Positions 24,388 to 32,273 of a DNA stretch of 37,032 bases are shown one piece after another. The notes beneath the pieces were generated by a model. It did no database searches. It was not told the DNA's origin and worked only from the letters and a program-made list of their open reading frames with translations. Made by a program: the position numbers and the translations under genes. Numbering within the stretch: position 1 is the stretch's first letter; the number at the start of each line of letters is the position of its first letter. This DNA comes from Planctomycetia bacterium (GTDB taxonomy: Bacteria > Planctomycetota > Phycisphaerae > Phycisphaerales > SM1A02), in NCBI GenBank assembly GCA_005799205.1, contig SYHM01000036.1, forward strand, positions 1 through 37,032, written 5' to 3'.

Positions 24388-25071
24388 ATGAACAACGAAC
24401 TTCAAGTCGGAACCCCAACCTTCGGTTTCGACGAATCCGCTCGCGAGTCAACGCCTCAAGTCAGCAAGCTCGCGGTCGCGTCTCTCATTCTTTCGATCGT
24501 CGTGTGCTGTCCGTTCACCACCATCGCCGGCCTCGTGACGGGACTTCTCGCGCTGCGCGCCACATCCAAAGATCGCGCGCTCACAGGTCGCTGGCTTGCG
24601 ATCGTCGCGATCGTTGTCTCGCTGCTTGCAACGTTGGGGCAATTCGTGATGGCGTCCCAGGCGTACAACAACATCTTCGTGCCGATCTTCTCAGGCCCAC
24701 AGAGTGCGCTGCTCGCGGGCGCGCGAGGTGACGTCAGTGGGTTTCAGAGTGGTTTCATCGCGACCGCAGCCAATGGGAACACTCCAGAAACCGCCGAGGC
24801 CTTTCTTGCTGCCGTCAAGGAACGCTACGGCGAGTTCGAGAGTGCCAGCCTTGACACGACGACGGCACCTCAGCAACCGCCCGCTGCAGGGCAGGATCTC
24901 GTTGCCGAGTACCAGCTCGACTTTGCCAAGGGCCGAATGCGGGCGACCTGTGCAACCGAGATTGCAACCCAATCTGGAGCGTTCAGCATGCGGTTGCGGA
25001 GCCTCGTGATTCACGACGCAGCTCTTGGTGACCTTCGATACCCGCCTGCACCCACGAGCGAAACCCCCTGA
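24388..25071 (+). CDS. DUF4190-like small membrane protein (second of a pair)
   Basis: A cytoplasmic N-terminal stretch of about 27 residues is followed by two hydrophobic segments (about 28-55 and 66-92) separated by LLALRATSKDRALTGRWLA, matching DUF4190. The remaining ~130 residues form a soluble domain with a Gln/Pro/Ala-rich linker near 155-167. It shares architecture and the hairpin pattern with the preceding gene, though the soluble domains differ, so these look like diverged duplicates. The mlaF-like gene begins three nt after its stop, suggesting one operon. Function unknown. Confidence 0.75.
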   Translation: MNNELQVGTPTFGFDESARESTPQVSKLAVASLILSIVVCCPFTTIAGLVTGLLALRATSKDRALTGRWLAIVAIVVSLLATLGQFVMASQAYNNIFVPIFSGPQSALLAGARGDVSGFQSGFIATAANGNTPETAEAFLAAVKERYGEFESASLDTTTAPQQPPAAGQDLVAEYQLDFAKGRMRATCATEIATQSGAFSMRLRSLVIHDAALGDLRYPPAPTSETP

Positions 25072-25074
25072 ATC

Positions 25075-25968
25075 ATGCAAAGCGATGAAATTCGAATCTC
25101 TGTACGCGATTTGGTCAAGACATTCGGCTCCCAGACGGTGCTGACTGGTGTCAACCTAGATATTCGCGCTGGCGAGACGGTCGTCATCATGGGTGGCTCA
25201 GGGTGCGGAAAGACAACGCTGCTTCGTTTGCTCATCGGATCACACACCCCCACCAGCGGTTCAATCTCGCTGCTTGGAAAGGACATCTCAACACTCGACG
25301 CTCAGCAGTCAGACGCGCTCAAGCGGCAGTTCGGCATTCTCTTCCAGTCTGGGGCGCTCTTTCAGTCGATGACGATTGGCGAAAATGTGGCGCTTCCTTT
25401 GCAGGAACACACCGACCTTGCCCCAGAGATCATCGACATTCAAGTCAAGATGAAGCTCGAGCTCGTTGGACTTCGACCACACGCAAACAAGCTTCCTTCG
25501 CAAATCTCAGGAGGAATGATGAAGCGTGCTGGACTCGCGCGCGCGATGGCGATGGATCCAAAGATTCTCTTCTATGACGAGCCAAGCGCTGGACTCGATC
25601 CAGTGACGAGTGCCGAAATCGACCAACTCATCCTTGAACTCACGCGTAGTTTCGGAGTCACGAGTGTGGTGGTCACTCATGAAATGGATAGCGCCTTCAC
25701 GATCGCTGATCGCATGGTCATGCTCGACGGTGGGCGCGTGCTGAAAGTTGACACACGCGAGGCCTTTGATCGAATCCGAAAACTCAGCGAGGCAGACGCT
25801 GCGTTGCTCTCCGAGGATGAGCAGATCGTCTACCAGTTCCTTCGAGGTGCAGCGAATGGTCCGATCACGCGACGGCGCAGTGCAGACGACTATCGCGAGG
25901 ATCTCTTGGGAATTGATTCGCAAGGCAACGACCTAGCAAGCCAACGCGCTTCGGCCGCGCGTTTCTGA
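25075..25968 (+). CDS. MlaF-like ABC transporter ATP-binding protein
   Basis: ATPase of the Mla/Ttg2/Mce-type lipid transport family. Walker A GGSGCGKTT (about 40-48), the Q-loop FQSGALFQSMTIGENVALPL, signature SGGMMKRAGLARAMAMDPK and Walker B FYDEPSAGLDP are diagnostic of MlaF rather than a generic importer. The C-terminal ~60 residues extend beyond the usual MlaF length (about 265) with an Arg-rich tail. The MlaE permease and MlaD substrate-binding genes that normally follow are absent; murD comes next after 6 nt. The permease may lie elsewhere, or one of the DUF4190-like neighbours may be a partner; the latter is speculation. Confidence 0.85.
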   Translation: MQSDEIRISVRDLVKTFGSQTVLTGVNLDIRAGETVVIMGGSGCGKTTLLRLLIGSHTPTSGSISLLGKDISTLDAQQSDALKRQFGILFQSGALFQSMTIGENVALPLQEHTDLAPEIIDIQVKMKLELVGLRPHANKLPSQISGGMMKRAGLARAMAMDPKILFYDEPSAGLDPVTSAEIDQLILELTRSFGVTSVVVTHEMDSAFTIADRMVMLDGGRVLKVDTREAFDRIRKLSEADAALLSEDEQIVYQFLRGAANGPITRRRSADDYREDLLGIDSQGNDLASQRASAARF

Positions 25969-25974
25969 CCTGCG

Positions 25975-27387
25975 ATGAACGACACGGCGAACCCGATTGT
26001 GAACCCAACTCACTCGGACGAGTGGTTTTCGGGTCGGCGCATCACGCTGATGGGGCTGGGACAGTTCGGCGGAGGCCTCGGAGTAGCTCGATGGCTGCTT
26101 GCTCGCGGCGCTCGGGTGACCATCACGGACCTCGCGAGTGACGCGACACTCGCACCGTCCCTCACTCCCATTGCTGACGCTGTTGCTGATGGCCGAGTCG
26201 ACCTTCATCTTGGGTCACACGACACTCGGGATTTCGAAGGGGCAGACCTCGTGGTTGCAAACGCAGCGGTCCCAAGACCGTGGACCAACAAGTACCTCTG
26301 CGCAGCGCGTGACGCTGGAGTCCCAGTCACAACTGAGATCAGGCTCGCCATCGAGCGCCTCGGCACGGGTCGCATCGTTGGAATCACTGGAAGTTCCGGC
26401 AAGTCGACAACAACTGCGATGACGGCCTGCGCACTCGCGGGGTCTGGACGCGAGGTGCGCTGCGGAGGCAACATTGGGGGATCGCTCCTAGGCGCTTCTC
26501 CGCCATCTGTGCGAGAGTGGATCGTGCTCGAACTCTCGAGCGCTCAACTCTGGTGGCTCTCACGAGATGCTGGGGCTGCAGGATGGTCGCCTCGGGTCGC
26601 TGCACTCACAAACATCGCCGCGAATCATGTCGATTGGCATGGATCGCTCGAGCACTACATTGAATCAAAACGGCAGATCCGTCGCGAGCAACGAGAGGAC
26701 GGAGTCTTTGTGACCGCGTTCACGCGCGAAAACCGAGTCGAATCGGAGGCGTTCGCCCGCTCGACGGCTGGGGGAGGATGGTGGATCGGCGGGAACGATC
26801 CTGCATCGCTCGGAATGGAGGAGGTTGCGCTCGCGATCCCCGGCGAGCACCAACAGCGCAATGCGCAATTGGCGCTCGCAATCGCGGCAACCTGCGCGGA
26901 CATCGATGGAGAACCAGCAAACCTCAGCGGCGCGCGCGCTGCGCTGCGCTCATTCCAAGGGCTTGAACACCGACTTCAAGCAGTCGGAGTCGTGAACGGT
27001 GTTCGTTGCTTCAACGACTCAAAGGCGACGACTCCACAAGCAACTCACCTCGCCCTTGCATCGCTCGGCAACCTCTCTCGCATCCACCTGATCGCTGGTG
27101 GGTACGACAAGAAGATCGACCTCTCCTCGATTCGGGATCTCGCAGGCAAGGTCGCCGGGCTTTATGCCATTGGTGAGACCGCGCGAGCGATCGCACCCGC
27201 TCCCCCAGCGTTGCGATTCGACTCCTTGGCCGAGGCTGTCGCGAGCGCCTTCGCACATGCCAAGAGCGGAGACACGCTGCTGCTTTCGCCAAGTTGTGCG
27301 AGCTTCGATCAGTTCACGAATTATGAAGCGCGCGGACACGCCTTTATCAAACTCGTGCGAGATCGTGTGGCAGGCAGTCATTGCTAG
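25975..27387 (+). CDS. murD: UDP-N-acetylmuramoyl-L-alanine--D-glutamate ligase
   Basis: Adds D-glutamate to UDP-MurNAc-L-Ala in peptidoglycan precursor synthesis. N-terminal Rossmann-like domain (LMGLGQFGGGLGVARWL), ATP-binding loop GITGSSGKSTTT (SSGKST where most Mur ligases have TNGK), VLELSSAQL, HVDWHGSLEHYIESK, and C-terminal FNDSKATTPQATHLAL with LIAGGYDKKIDLS are all MurD blocks. Length 470 is normal (about 440-480). It sits apart from murG/ftsW in this window. It ends in TAG at 27385, which also forms a TAGACT hexamer upstream of the next gene. Confidence 0.93.
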   Translation: MNDTANPIVNPTHSDEWFSGRRITLMGLGQFGGGLGVARWLLARGARVTITDLASDATLAPSLTPIADAVADGRVDLHLGSHDTRDFEGADLVVANAAVPRPWTNKYLCAARDAGVPVTTEIRLAIERLGTGRIVGITGSSGKSTTTAMTACALAGSGREVRCGGNIGGSLLGASPPSVREWIVLELSSAQLWWLSRDAGAAGWSPRVAALTNIAANHVDWHGSLEHYIESKRQIRREQREDGVFVTAFTRENRVESEAFARSTAGGGWWIGGNDPASLGMEEVALAIPGEHQQRNAQLALAIAATCADIDGEPANLSGARAALRSFQGLEHRLQAVGVVNGVRCFNDSKATTPQATHLALASLGNLSRIHLIAGGYDKKIDLSSIRDLAGKVAGLYAIGETARAIAPAPPALRFDSLAEAVASAFAHAKSGDTLLLSPSCASFDQFTNYEARGHAFIKLVRDRVAGSHC

Positions 27388-27390
27388 ACT
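27385..27390 (+). promoter_or_regulatory. Candidate extended -10 upstream of the lipoprotein gene
   Basis: TGC-TAGACT overlaps the murD stop. It ends 6 nt before a GTG (27397) that opens a nine-codon reading frame ending in ATGA at the lipoprotein start. It may therefore drive a leaderless, coupled leader peptide. It may also be chance, because TAG stop codons seed TANNNT hexamers. Confidence 0.3.
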
Positions 27391-27422
27391 CTCAGCGTGC
27401 GCTCTCGTTGCAGACTTCTCAC

Positions 27423-27920
27423 ATGAAATCACTCACATCCATCGCTCTCGCATCGCTCTGGGCTGTTGCTTTCTTCGCACTTCTCGTGGGTTGCTACACC
27501 CCAGCGGGCGGATTCAATCCTGGTACCGGCCGAGGGTTTGTCTACATTTCGACACCAACCCGTCCTGTGACGATCACGCTCGTGGACACTCGAAATGGTG
27601 AGGCGTTCTTCAAGTTGGACATTCCCGTTGGAGAGCAATTGACCTTCAAGTTTGTTGAGGGTTCTGGAACTGGTGCACGCATGGAGCCAACCAAGATGCT
27701 CTGGTCGGTGTGGGAGGCGAAGACCGAGTTTGGGTCGCTCAATAATCAACTCATCTGCCCTCCTGAGTCTTGCCGCAGAATCGACGTGACCTATCGACCG
27801 GCTCCCGAGGATCCACCGGTTGATCCAACCCTTTTGATCCCGCCCGACTCGGCCGCTCCAACGTCCGGTCCTGACACCCCCGCGGGTGGGGCTCAGCTTC
27901 CCAATCGCCCGAAGGACTGA
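27423..27920 (+). CDS. Putative lipoprotein of unknown function
   Basis: The 165 residues start with a lipoprotein signal peptide (hydrophobic about 6-21) and lipobox LLVGC. The mature part has a beta-rich segment (FVYISTPTRPVTITLVD, then FKLDIPVGEQLTFKF) that may form a small beta-sandwich, and two Cys in CPPESC. The last ~45 residues are Pro-rich and disordered. No known family is recognised. ATG at 27423 has no Shine-Dalgarno, but the stop of a nine-codon frame from GTG 27397 overlaps it as ATGA. ispF starts 7 nt after the stop, so the two likely share a transcript. Confidence 0.75.
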   Translation: MKSLTSIALASLWAVAFFALLVGCYTPAGGFNPGTGRGFVYISTPTRPVTITLVDTRNGEAFFKLDIPVGEQLTFKFVEGSGTGARMEPTKMLWSVWEAKTEFGSLNNQLICPPESCRRIDVTYRPAPEDPPVDPTLLIPPDSAAPTSGPDTPAGGAQLPNRPKD

Positions 27921-27927
27921 CCGAGCG

Positions 27928-28422
27928 ATGCGGGTTGGCCACGGGTACGACCTACACCGACTTGAACCGCACCCGCCTCGTGGGCAAGGGCGTCCATTCG
28001 TACTCGGCGGTGTTGCGTTCGATCATCCAACGGGACCCGTTGCGCACTCGGATGGCGATGCACTCTTGCACGCGCTCACGGATGCAATACTTGGAGCCAT
28101 CGGATCGGCTGATATCGGGCAACTCTTTCCAGACAGCGACCACGCCAACGAAGGAGCGAACTCTGCTCGGTTTCTTCGCGAGGCCATCACGCGCATGAGA
28201 GGTGCCGGATTCGAAGTGGGCAACATCGACTGCACTGTGATCTGTGAACGCCCCAAGATCGGACCTCGCCGCGGCGAGATCGTGAACCACCTCGCGCGAC
28301 TGCTCGGCTGCGATCCAGTGTGCATCAATGTGAAGGGCAAGTCTCATGAGCAAGTGGATGCAGTCGGTGAGGGGCGTGCAATCGAAGTGCACGTGGTCGC
28401 CCTCTTGCAACCATCGGGATGA
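27928..28422 (+). CDS. ispF: 2-C-methyl-D-erythritol 2,4-cyclodiphosphate synthase
   Basis: Fifth enzyme of the MEP isoprenoid pathway, releasing CMP to form the cyclodiphosphate. The 164 residues contain GHGYDLHRL (metal ligands Asp8 and His10), the block AHSDGDALLHALTDAILGA (His40; His48 as third metal ligand), the block IGQLFPDSD, and the C-terminal KGKSHEQVDAVGEGRAIE, which normally reads TTTEKLGFTGRGEGIA; the first part is altered here. Trimeric in the family. ATG 27928 starts at the family N-terminus. The other MEP genes are not in the window. Confidence 0.93.
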   Translation: MRVGHGYDLHRLEPHPPRGQGRPFVLGGVAFDHPTGPVAHSDGDALLHALTDAILGAIGSADIGQLFPDSDHANEGANSARFLREAITRMRGAGFEVGNIDCTVICERPKIGPRRGEIVNHLARLLGCDPVCINVKGKSHEQVDAVGEGRAIEVHVVALLQPSG

Positions 28423-28436
28423 AATGAACCGAACCC

Positions 28437-28442
28437 TATACT
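28437..28442 (+). promoter_or_regulatory. Candidate -10 element of the P-loop/NDT-like gene (leaderless)
   Basis: TATACT (5 of 6 to consensus) ends 7 nt before the ATG at 28450 in the 27-bp gap after ispF. No ribosome-binding site is visible. Confidence 0.45.
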
Positions 28443-28449
28443 CGCTTGC

Positions 28450-29583
28450 ATGAGAGCTGTCGTCACTGGGCAAGTTGGCATTGACAAAAAGCACTACCTG
28501 CAAGCAGTTGTCACAGCGGGCGGCGAGCGCGGTGACCGGATCGACCTCTTTAATATCGGCGACCGGATGTACGCCGAGGCGACCGATGTGCGCCCTGGAC
28601 GCATTCTTGACCTTCCGATTTCGCGCCTCGCGAGCCTGCGACGCGCCGCGTTCAAGGATGTGATCGCCGCGACCCAACCCAAACAGAGCCATCCACATCT
28701 GATGGTGAACACACACGCGACCTTTCGGTGGCGTCACGGCCTCTTCAGTGCGTTTGACTTTGACCAGTTACTCAAACTTGAGCCGAACTGTTTCATCTGT
28801 CTGGTTGACAATGTCGAGACGATTCACCATCGACTTCACCGGGACCACGTCATCGACGCAACGCTCAAGGATTGTATGGTTTGGCGCGAAGAGGAGATCC
28901 TCGCAACCGAACTCATGGCGCAGGCGCTTGGGTGCAGTAACAATTTCTATGTTCTCAGTCGTGGACGGCAGCAGGACACCGTCGAGACATGCCTGAGGCT
29001 TATCACGCGGCCTGAGATGCGCAAGGTCTACCCGTCGTTTCCGATGAGCCATGTGATGGACATGGCAGATGTGATGGCTGAAATCAATCACTTTCGAGCG
29101 GAACTCGCGAAGCACTTCATTACGTTCGATCCAGGCGATGTCGACGAGAAGTTGCTGCTCGATCGTGCGCTCGACGCTGCGCGCAAGGGCGAGGACTTTG
29201 TCGAAGTGCAGCCGCACTCCTTCGGTGGTCGCGAGGGGAATCCAACGATGCGGCTCCCGGTACGTGAAGTGCTCGACATTGCGGGAGATATCGATGGGCA
29301 GATCTACATGCGCGACTTCAAGCTCGTTGACCAAAGCGACATGATTGTTTCGCTCGTGCCAGAACTTGCCGGCGGAGTGCCTGGCCTCTCGAGCGGGGTC
29401 GAACGCGAACTGCATCATGCCTTCGAACACACGAAAGAGGTGTATGTCGTCTGGAAACCAAAGAAGAACCCAAGCCCGTTCATCACCGAAACTGCAACGC
29501 GCATCTTTCGCAGCGTCGATGAGGCTCTCGGGTTCTTCGATAGCGAGGGGATGCTCGCTCCGACATCCCTCTTCGGGCACTGA
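28450..29583 (+). CDS. Uncharacterised P-loop NTPase/kinase-like protein with nucleoside 2-deoxyribosyltransferase-like C-terminal domain
   Basis: The 377 residues start with VVTGQVGIDKKHY, a nucleotide-kinase-type P loop (GxxGxxKK) in which the usual GKS/GKT reads DKK. A kinase-like region follows (about 75-165), with THATFRWRHG and CFICLVDNVETIHHRLHRD. After a helical stretch the last ~100 residues resemble the nucleoside deoxyribosyltransferase fold: DFKLVDQSDMIVSLVPEL, then GLSSGVERELHHAFEHTKEVYVVW. The 'S-G-x-E-x-E-L-x-x-A' spacing matches the Glu-containing active-site helix of that family. I know no characterised member with both halves. Nucleotide or modified-nucleoside metabolism is inferred; truA begins 21 nt downstream. 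Confidence 0.75.
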   Translation: MRAVVTGQVGIDKKHYLQAVVTAGGERGDRIDLFNIGDRMYAEATDVRPGRILDLPISRLASLRRAAFKDVIAATQPKQSHPHLMVNTHATFRWRHGLFSAFDFDQLLKLEPNCFICLVDNVETIHHRLHRDHVIDATLKDCMVWREEEILATELMAQALGCSNNFYVLSRGRQQDTVETCLRLITRPEMRKVYPSFPMSHVMDMADVMAEINHFRAELAKHFITFDPGDVDEKLLLDRALDAARKGEDFVEVQPHSFGGREGNPTMRLPVREVLDIAGDIDGQIYMRDFKLVDQSDMIVSLVPELAGGVPGLSSGVERELHHAFEHTKEVYVVWKPKKNPSPFITETATRIFRSVDEALGFFDSEGMLAPTSLFGH

Positions 29584-29604
29584 TGGCGCCCAGAACGCCG
29601 CGAA

Positions 29605-30405
29605 GTGCCACGATTCCATCTGCGAGTTGCATACGACGGCACTGACTTTCACGGCTGGCAGCGGCAAGAACCGCCCGACCTCGAACCACTGCGCACCGCA
29701 CAGGGAGTGTTGACCGACGCGATCGCGCACTTACTGCACGAGCGTGTCTCGGTCAATGGAGCGAGCCGGACCGATCGCGGCGTCCACGCGAGAGGCCAAG
29801 TCGCAGCTTTTTCGGCGACGCATTGCCGCGTGCCACTCGAGCGACTCCCAATGGCAATCAACTCGCGCCTTCCACCAGACATCGAAGTGCGTGAGGCCAA
29901 GCTGGTTCGTGACGAGTTTGATCCGGTGCGTGACTGCGTCAGCAAGAGCTACTCGTACCGCCTCAGACATGGATCTCTCGGGCGACCACCGCATGTGAAC
30001 GGGAGACCTGACCCATTCGACCGGGACATGACTGCAAGCTGCCACCAAGCACTCGATCTCGCCGCGATGCAGCGGGCGACTCACGCAATGACAGGCACCG
30101 CCGATTTCAAGTCGTTCGCTCACGCTCCTGAACAGCGTGAGACGACGGTGCGCACGGTCCACACATGCACGGTCAATGCGATAGGCCCTGGATTGCTGCG
30201 ATTTGATGTGGCAGGAAGCGGGTTTCTCTATCACATGGTGCGCATCATGGTTGGCACACTCGTCGATGTTGGGCGCGGCCGCCTTGATGCGAGCGCGATC
30301 CCACAGATCATCGCCTCGTGCGACCGCACACAGGCCGGTCAGACGATGCCTGCACAGGGCCTCTGCCTCGAGTGGATCCACTACGGCGGAAAGGACTGCC
30401 TGTGA
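29605..30405 (+). CDS. truA: tRNA pseudouridine(38-40) synthase TruA
   Basis: Modifies U38-U40 in the anticodon stem-loop. The GTG start at 29605 gives MPRFHLRVAYDGTDFHGWQ, the normal TruA N-terminus. The catalytic block GASRTDRGVHARGQVA holds nucleophile Asp57. Later KSYSYRL and the C-terminal block FLYHMVRIMVGTLVDVGRG are also typical. The 266 residues match the family. It is translationally coupled to the glycosyltransferase through a GTGA overlap. It is the second pseudouridine synthase in the window, besides truB. Confidence 0.95.
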   Translation: MPRFHLRVAYDGTDFHGWQRQEPPDLEPLRTAQGVLTDAIAHLLHERVSVNGASRTDRGVHARGQVAAFSATHCRVPLERLPMAINSRLPPDIEVREAKLVRDEFDPVRDCVSKSYSYRLRHGSLGRPPHVNGRPDPFDRDMTASCHQALDLAAMQRATHAMTGTADFKSFAHAPEQRETTVRTVHTCTVNAIGPGLLRFDVAGSGFLYHMVRIMVGTLVDVGRGRLDASAIPQIIASCDRTQAGQTMPAQGLCLEWIHYGGKDCL

Positions 30406-31571
30406 GAATCCTGCACATTTCGACACGCCTCATCCTCGGAGGGTCGCAGGAGAACACCTTGCTCTCATGCACCATTAGCGCCGACCGTGGCCATGAAGTC
30501 GCGCTCGCGTTTGGTCCAATCCACGGACCTGAAGGATCTCTCCTACCACGCCTCGCCGCCGACACTCGCATTGAGCGGTTCGAGGTGCCAACGCTCACGC
30601 GCTCTGTCGACCCCATACGTGACTGGCAATGCGCGAGGCAACTGCGGGCACTGATTCGAGAGTGGAAGCCGGATGTCGTGCACACGCACTCGTCGAAAGC
30701 AGGAATTCTCGGGCGTGCGGCTGGGTGGGACGAAGGCGTGCCTGCAGTGGTGCACACGATTCACGGACTCCCTTTTCATCCATACCAGTCTTCGCTCAAG
30801 AATTGGGCGTTTGTTCGCGCCGAGCGGTGGGCTGCAAAGCGATGTCACGCAATTGTGAGCGTGGCGGATGCAATGACGGCGACCGCACGGTCGCATGGCA
30901 TCGGCCGGGCAGAACAGTTCGTGACGATTCGAAGTGGGATGGAGGTCGCCGCGTGGCAGAACTCCGCGAACGATCGAGCACGTACGCGCGCTCGGTTTGG
31001 GTGGGACGATCAGACGATCGTTCTTGGCACCGTTGCGCGACTCGACCGGCTCAAAGGCCATGATGACTTGATCGATGCCTTCGGTGGACTGCTCAGCCGC
31101 GAGACCGGAGGTCCGATCGCGATGCTGTGGGTCGGGGATGGGTGGTGGCGAGAGCGGCTCGAAGCGCGGCTCGCACGAAAGAACCTCTCGCACCGCGTGA
31201 CTCTGACTGGGCTCGTCGATCCAGCTGAAATCCCAGCGCTCGTCTCTGCGATGGATCTCGTCGTGCATCCCTCGTACCGAGAGGGACTCCCTCGTGCTGT
31301 CGTGCAGGGGCTCCTCGGGGGCAAGCCCGTGATCGCATACGACATCGACGGAGCCCGCGAAGTCTGCAAGCACGGTGAGACGGGATTGCTCGTCAAAGCA
31401 GGAGACCTCACTGGGCTACAAGCTTCCGCCGCACAACTCATCGCCGATCCAGCCCTTCGCGCAGCCATGGGATCGCGCGGCCGTGAGTTGGCTCAAACTG
31501 AGTTCGACGCCCAAACGATGGTCGATCAATTGCTCGCCCTTTACACGCGAATCCTCAGCCTGGGAAAGTAG
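30402..31571 (+). CDS. Glycosyltransferase, GT4 family
   Basis: GT-B fold transferase. N-terminal VRILHISTRLILGGSQENT is the typical glycine-rich acceptor loop region, HTHSSKAGILGRAAG and VVHTIHG follow. The donor-binding half has GTVARLDRLKGHDDLIDAF and the EX7E-type block PSYREGLPRAVVQGLLGGKPV. The 389 residues match GT4 enzymes. The GTG start shares GTGA with the truA stop. A PIG-L deacetylase begins 9 nt after its stop. This pairing recalls MshA-MshB and BshA-BshB, but the N-terminus is not obviously BshA and no ligase gene is nearby, so donor and acceptor stay open. Confidence 0.88.
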   Translation: MRILHISTRLILGGSQENTLLSCTISADRGHEVALAFGPIHGPEGSLLPRLAADTRIERFEVPTLTRSVDPIRDWQCARQLRALIREWKPDVVHTHSSKAGILGRAAGWDEGVPAVVHTIHGLPFHPYQSSLKNWAFVRAERWAAKRCHAIVSVADAMTATARSHGIGRAEQFVTIRSGMEVAAWQNSANDRARTRARFGWDDQTIVLGTVARLDRLKGHDDLIDAFGGLLSRETGGPIAMLWVGDGWWRERLEARLARKNLSHRVTLTGLVDPAEIPALVSAMDLVVHPSYREGLPRAVVQGLLGGKPVIAYDIDGAREVCKHGETGLLVKAGDLTGLQASAAQLIADPALRAAMGSRGRELAQTEFDAQTMVDQLLALYTRILSLGK

Positions 31572-31574
31572 AGT
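31569..31574 (+). promoter_or_regulatory. Candidate -10 element of the PIG-L gene (leaderless)
   Basis: TAGAGT, whose first three bases are the glycosyltransferase stop codon, ends 6 nt before the ATG at 31581. No Shine-Dalgarno. It could allow deacetylase expression independent of the glycosyltransferase, or be chance. Confidence 0.3.
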
Positions 31575-31580
31575 CACAAC

Positions 31581-32258
31581 ATGCGAATCGCAGTCTTCGG
31601 TCCCCACCCTGATGATCAAGAGCTCGGCATGGGAGGGACGATCGCGAAACTGGCGTCGCTTGGTCATTCCGTGACCCTCGTCGACATGACGGATGGCGAG
31701 CCGACTCCGCACGGATCTCGCGAGATTCGCGCACGTGAAGCTGCGGCAGCGGCAGCAATTTTGGGGGCAACTCGCGTGCAACTCGGTCTTGAGAATCGGT
31801 CACTCGTCAACGACCTCGAGTCGCGCGCACGAGTGGCGGGCGCCATTCGCTCACTGCAACCTGACATCATCTTCGCACCACACCCCGATGATGTGCACCC
31901 CGATCACATTGCCGCATGTGCTCTTGTCGAGGCGGGGCGATTTGCCGCGAAGTACACCAAGAGCGACCTCGCCGGAGCACCCTGGCACGCGCCGCTGCTC
32001 TTTCACTACTACGCGATTCACTTACGCTCGGTGCCGCAGCCATCGGTCGTGGCAGACACGACCGGCTTCGCAGCTGCCAAGAGTCGCGCGATCCTCGCGT
32101 ACGAGAGTCAGTTTGTTGTCAACGAGTCCAATCGCAAGGTGCCTCAGTGGATCGACGCGGCCGGCGTTTACTTTGGCAGTCGAATCGGAACCGATACCGC
32201 GGAACCATTCTTCACTCGCGCGTCTGTGGCATTCGACTTCTCATCGGTGCGGGTCTGA
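31581..32258 (+). CDS. PIG-L family zinc deacetylase (BshB1-like)
   Basis: Zinc-dependent N-acetylglucosamine-type deacetylase. GPHPDDQELGMGG gives His9, Asp11 and Asp12 (zinc ligand and catalytic base), and HPDDVHPDH near residues 101-109 gives the third zinc His (probably 109). The 225-residue length, the SLxQPDxIFAPHPDD context and C-terminal ILAYESQF resemble bacillithiol-type BshB1 more than MshB. Directly behind the GT4 gene it may deacetylate that enzyme's product, a thiol-cofactor or cell-wall glycan intermediate. That pathway link is inference. Confidence 0.88.
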   Translation: MRIAVFGPHPDDQELGMGGTIAKLASLGHSVTLVDMTDGEPTPHGSREIRAREAAAAAAILGATRVQLGLENRSLVNDLESRARVAGAIRSLQPDIIFAPHPDDVHPDHIAACALVEAGRFAAKYTKSDLAGAPWHAPLLFHYYAIHLRSVPQPSVVADTTGFAAAKSRAILAYESQFVVNESNRKVPQWIDAAGVYFGSRIGTDTAEPFFTRASVAFDFSSVRV

Positions 32259-32273
32259 GAACCGCGGCACCCA

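Noticed and set aside
29583..29645. ATG at 29583 overlapping the stop of the P-loop/NDT gene
   Set aside because: Opens only a 20-codon frame out of phase with truA; GTG 29605 gives the proper TruA N-terminus.
28768..29730. Minus-strand frame of 320 codons opposite the P-loop/NDT gene
   Set aside because: Shadow of the coding strand; no motif, and it would run into truA.
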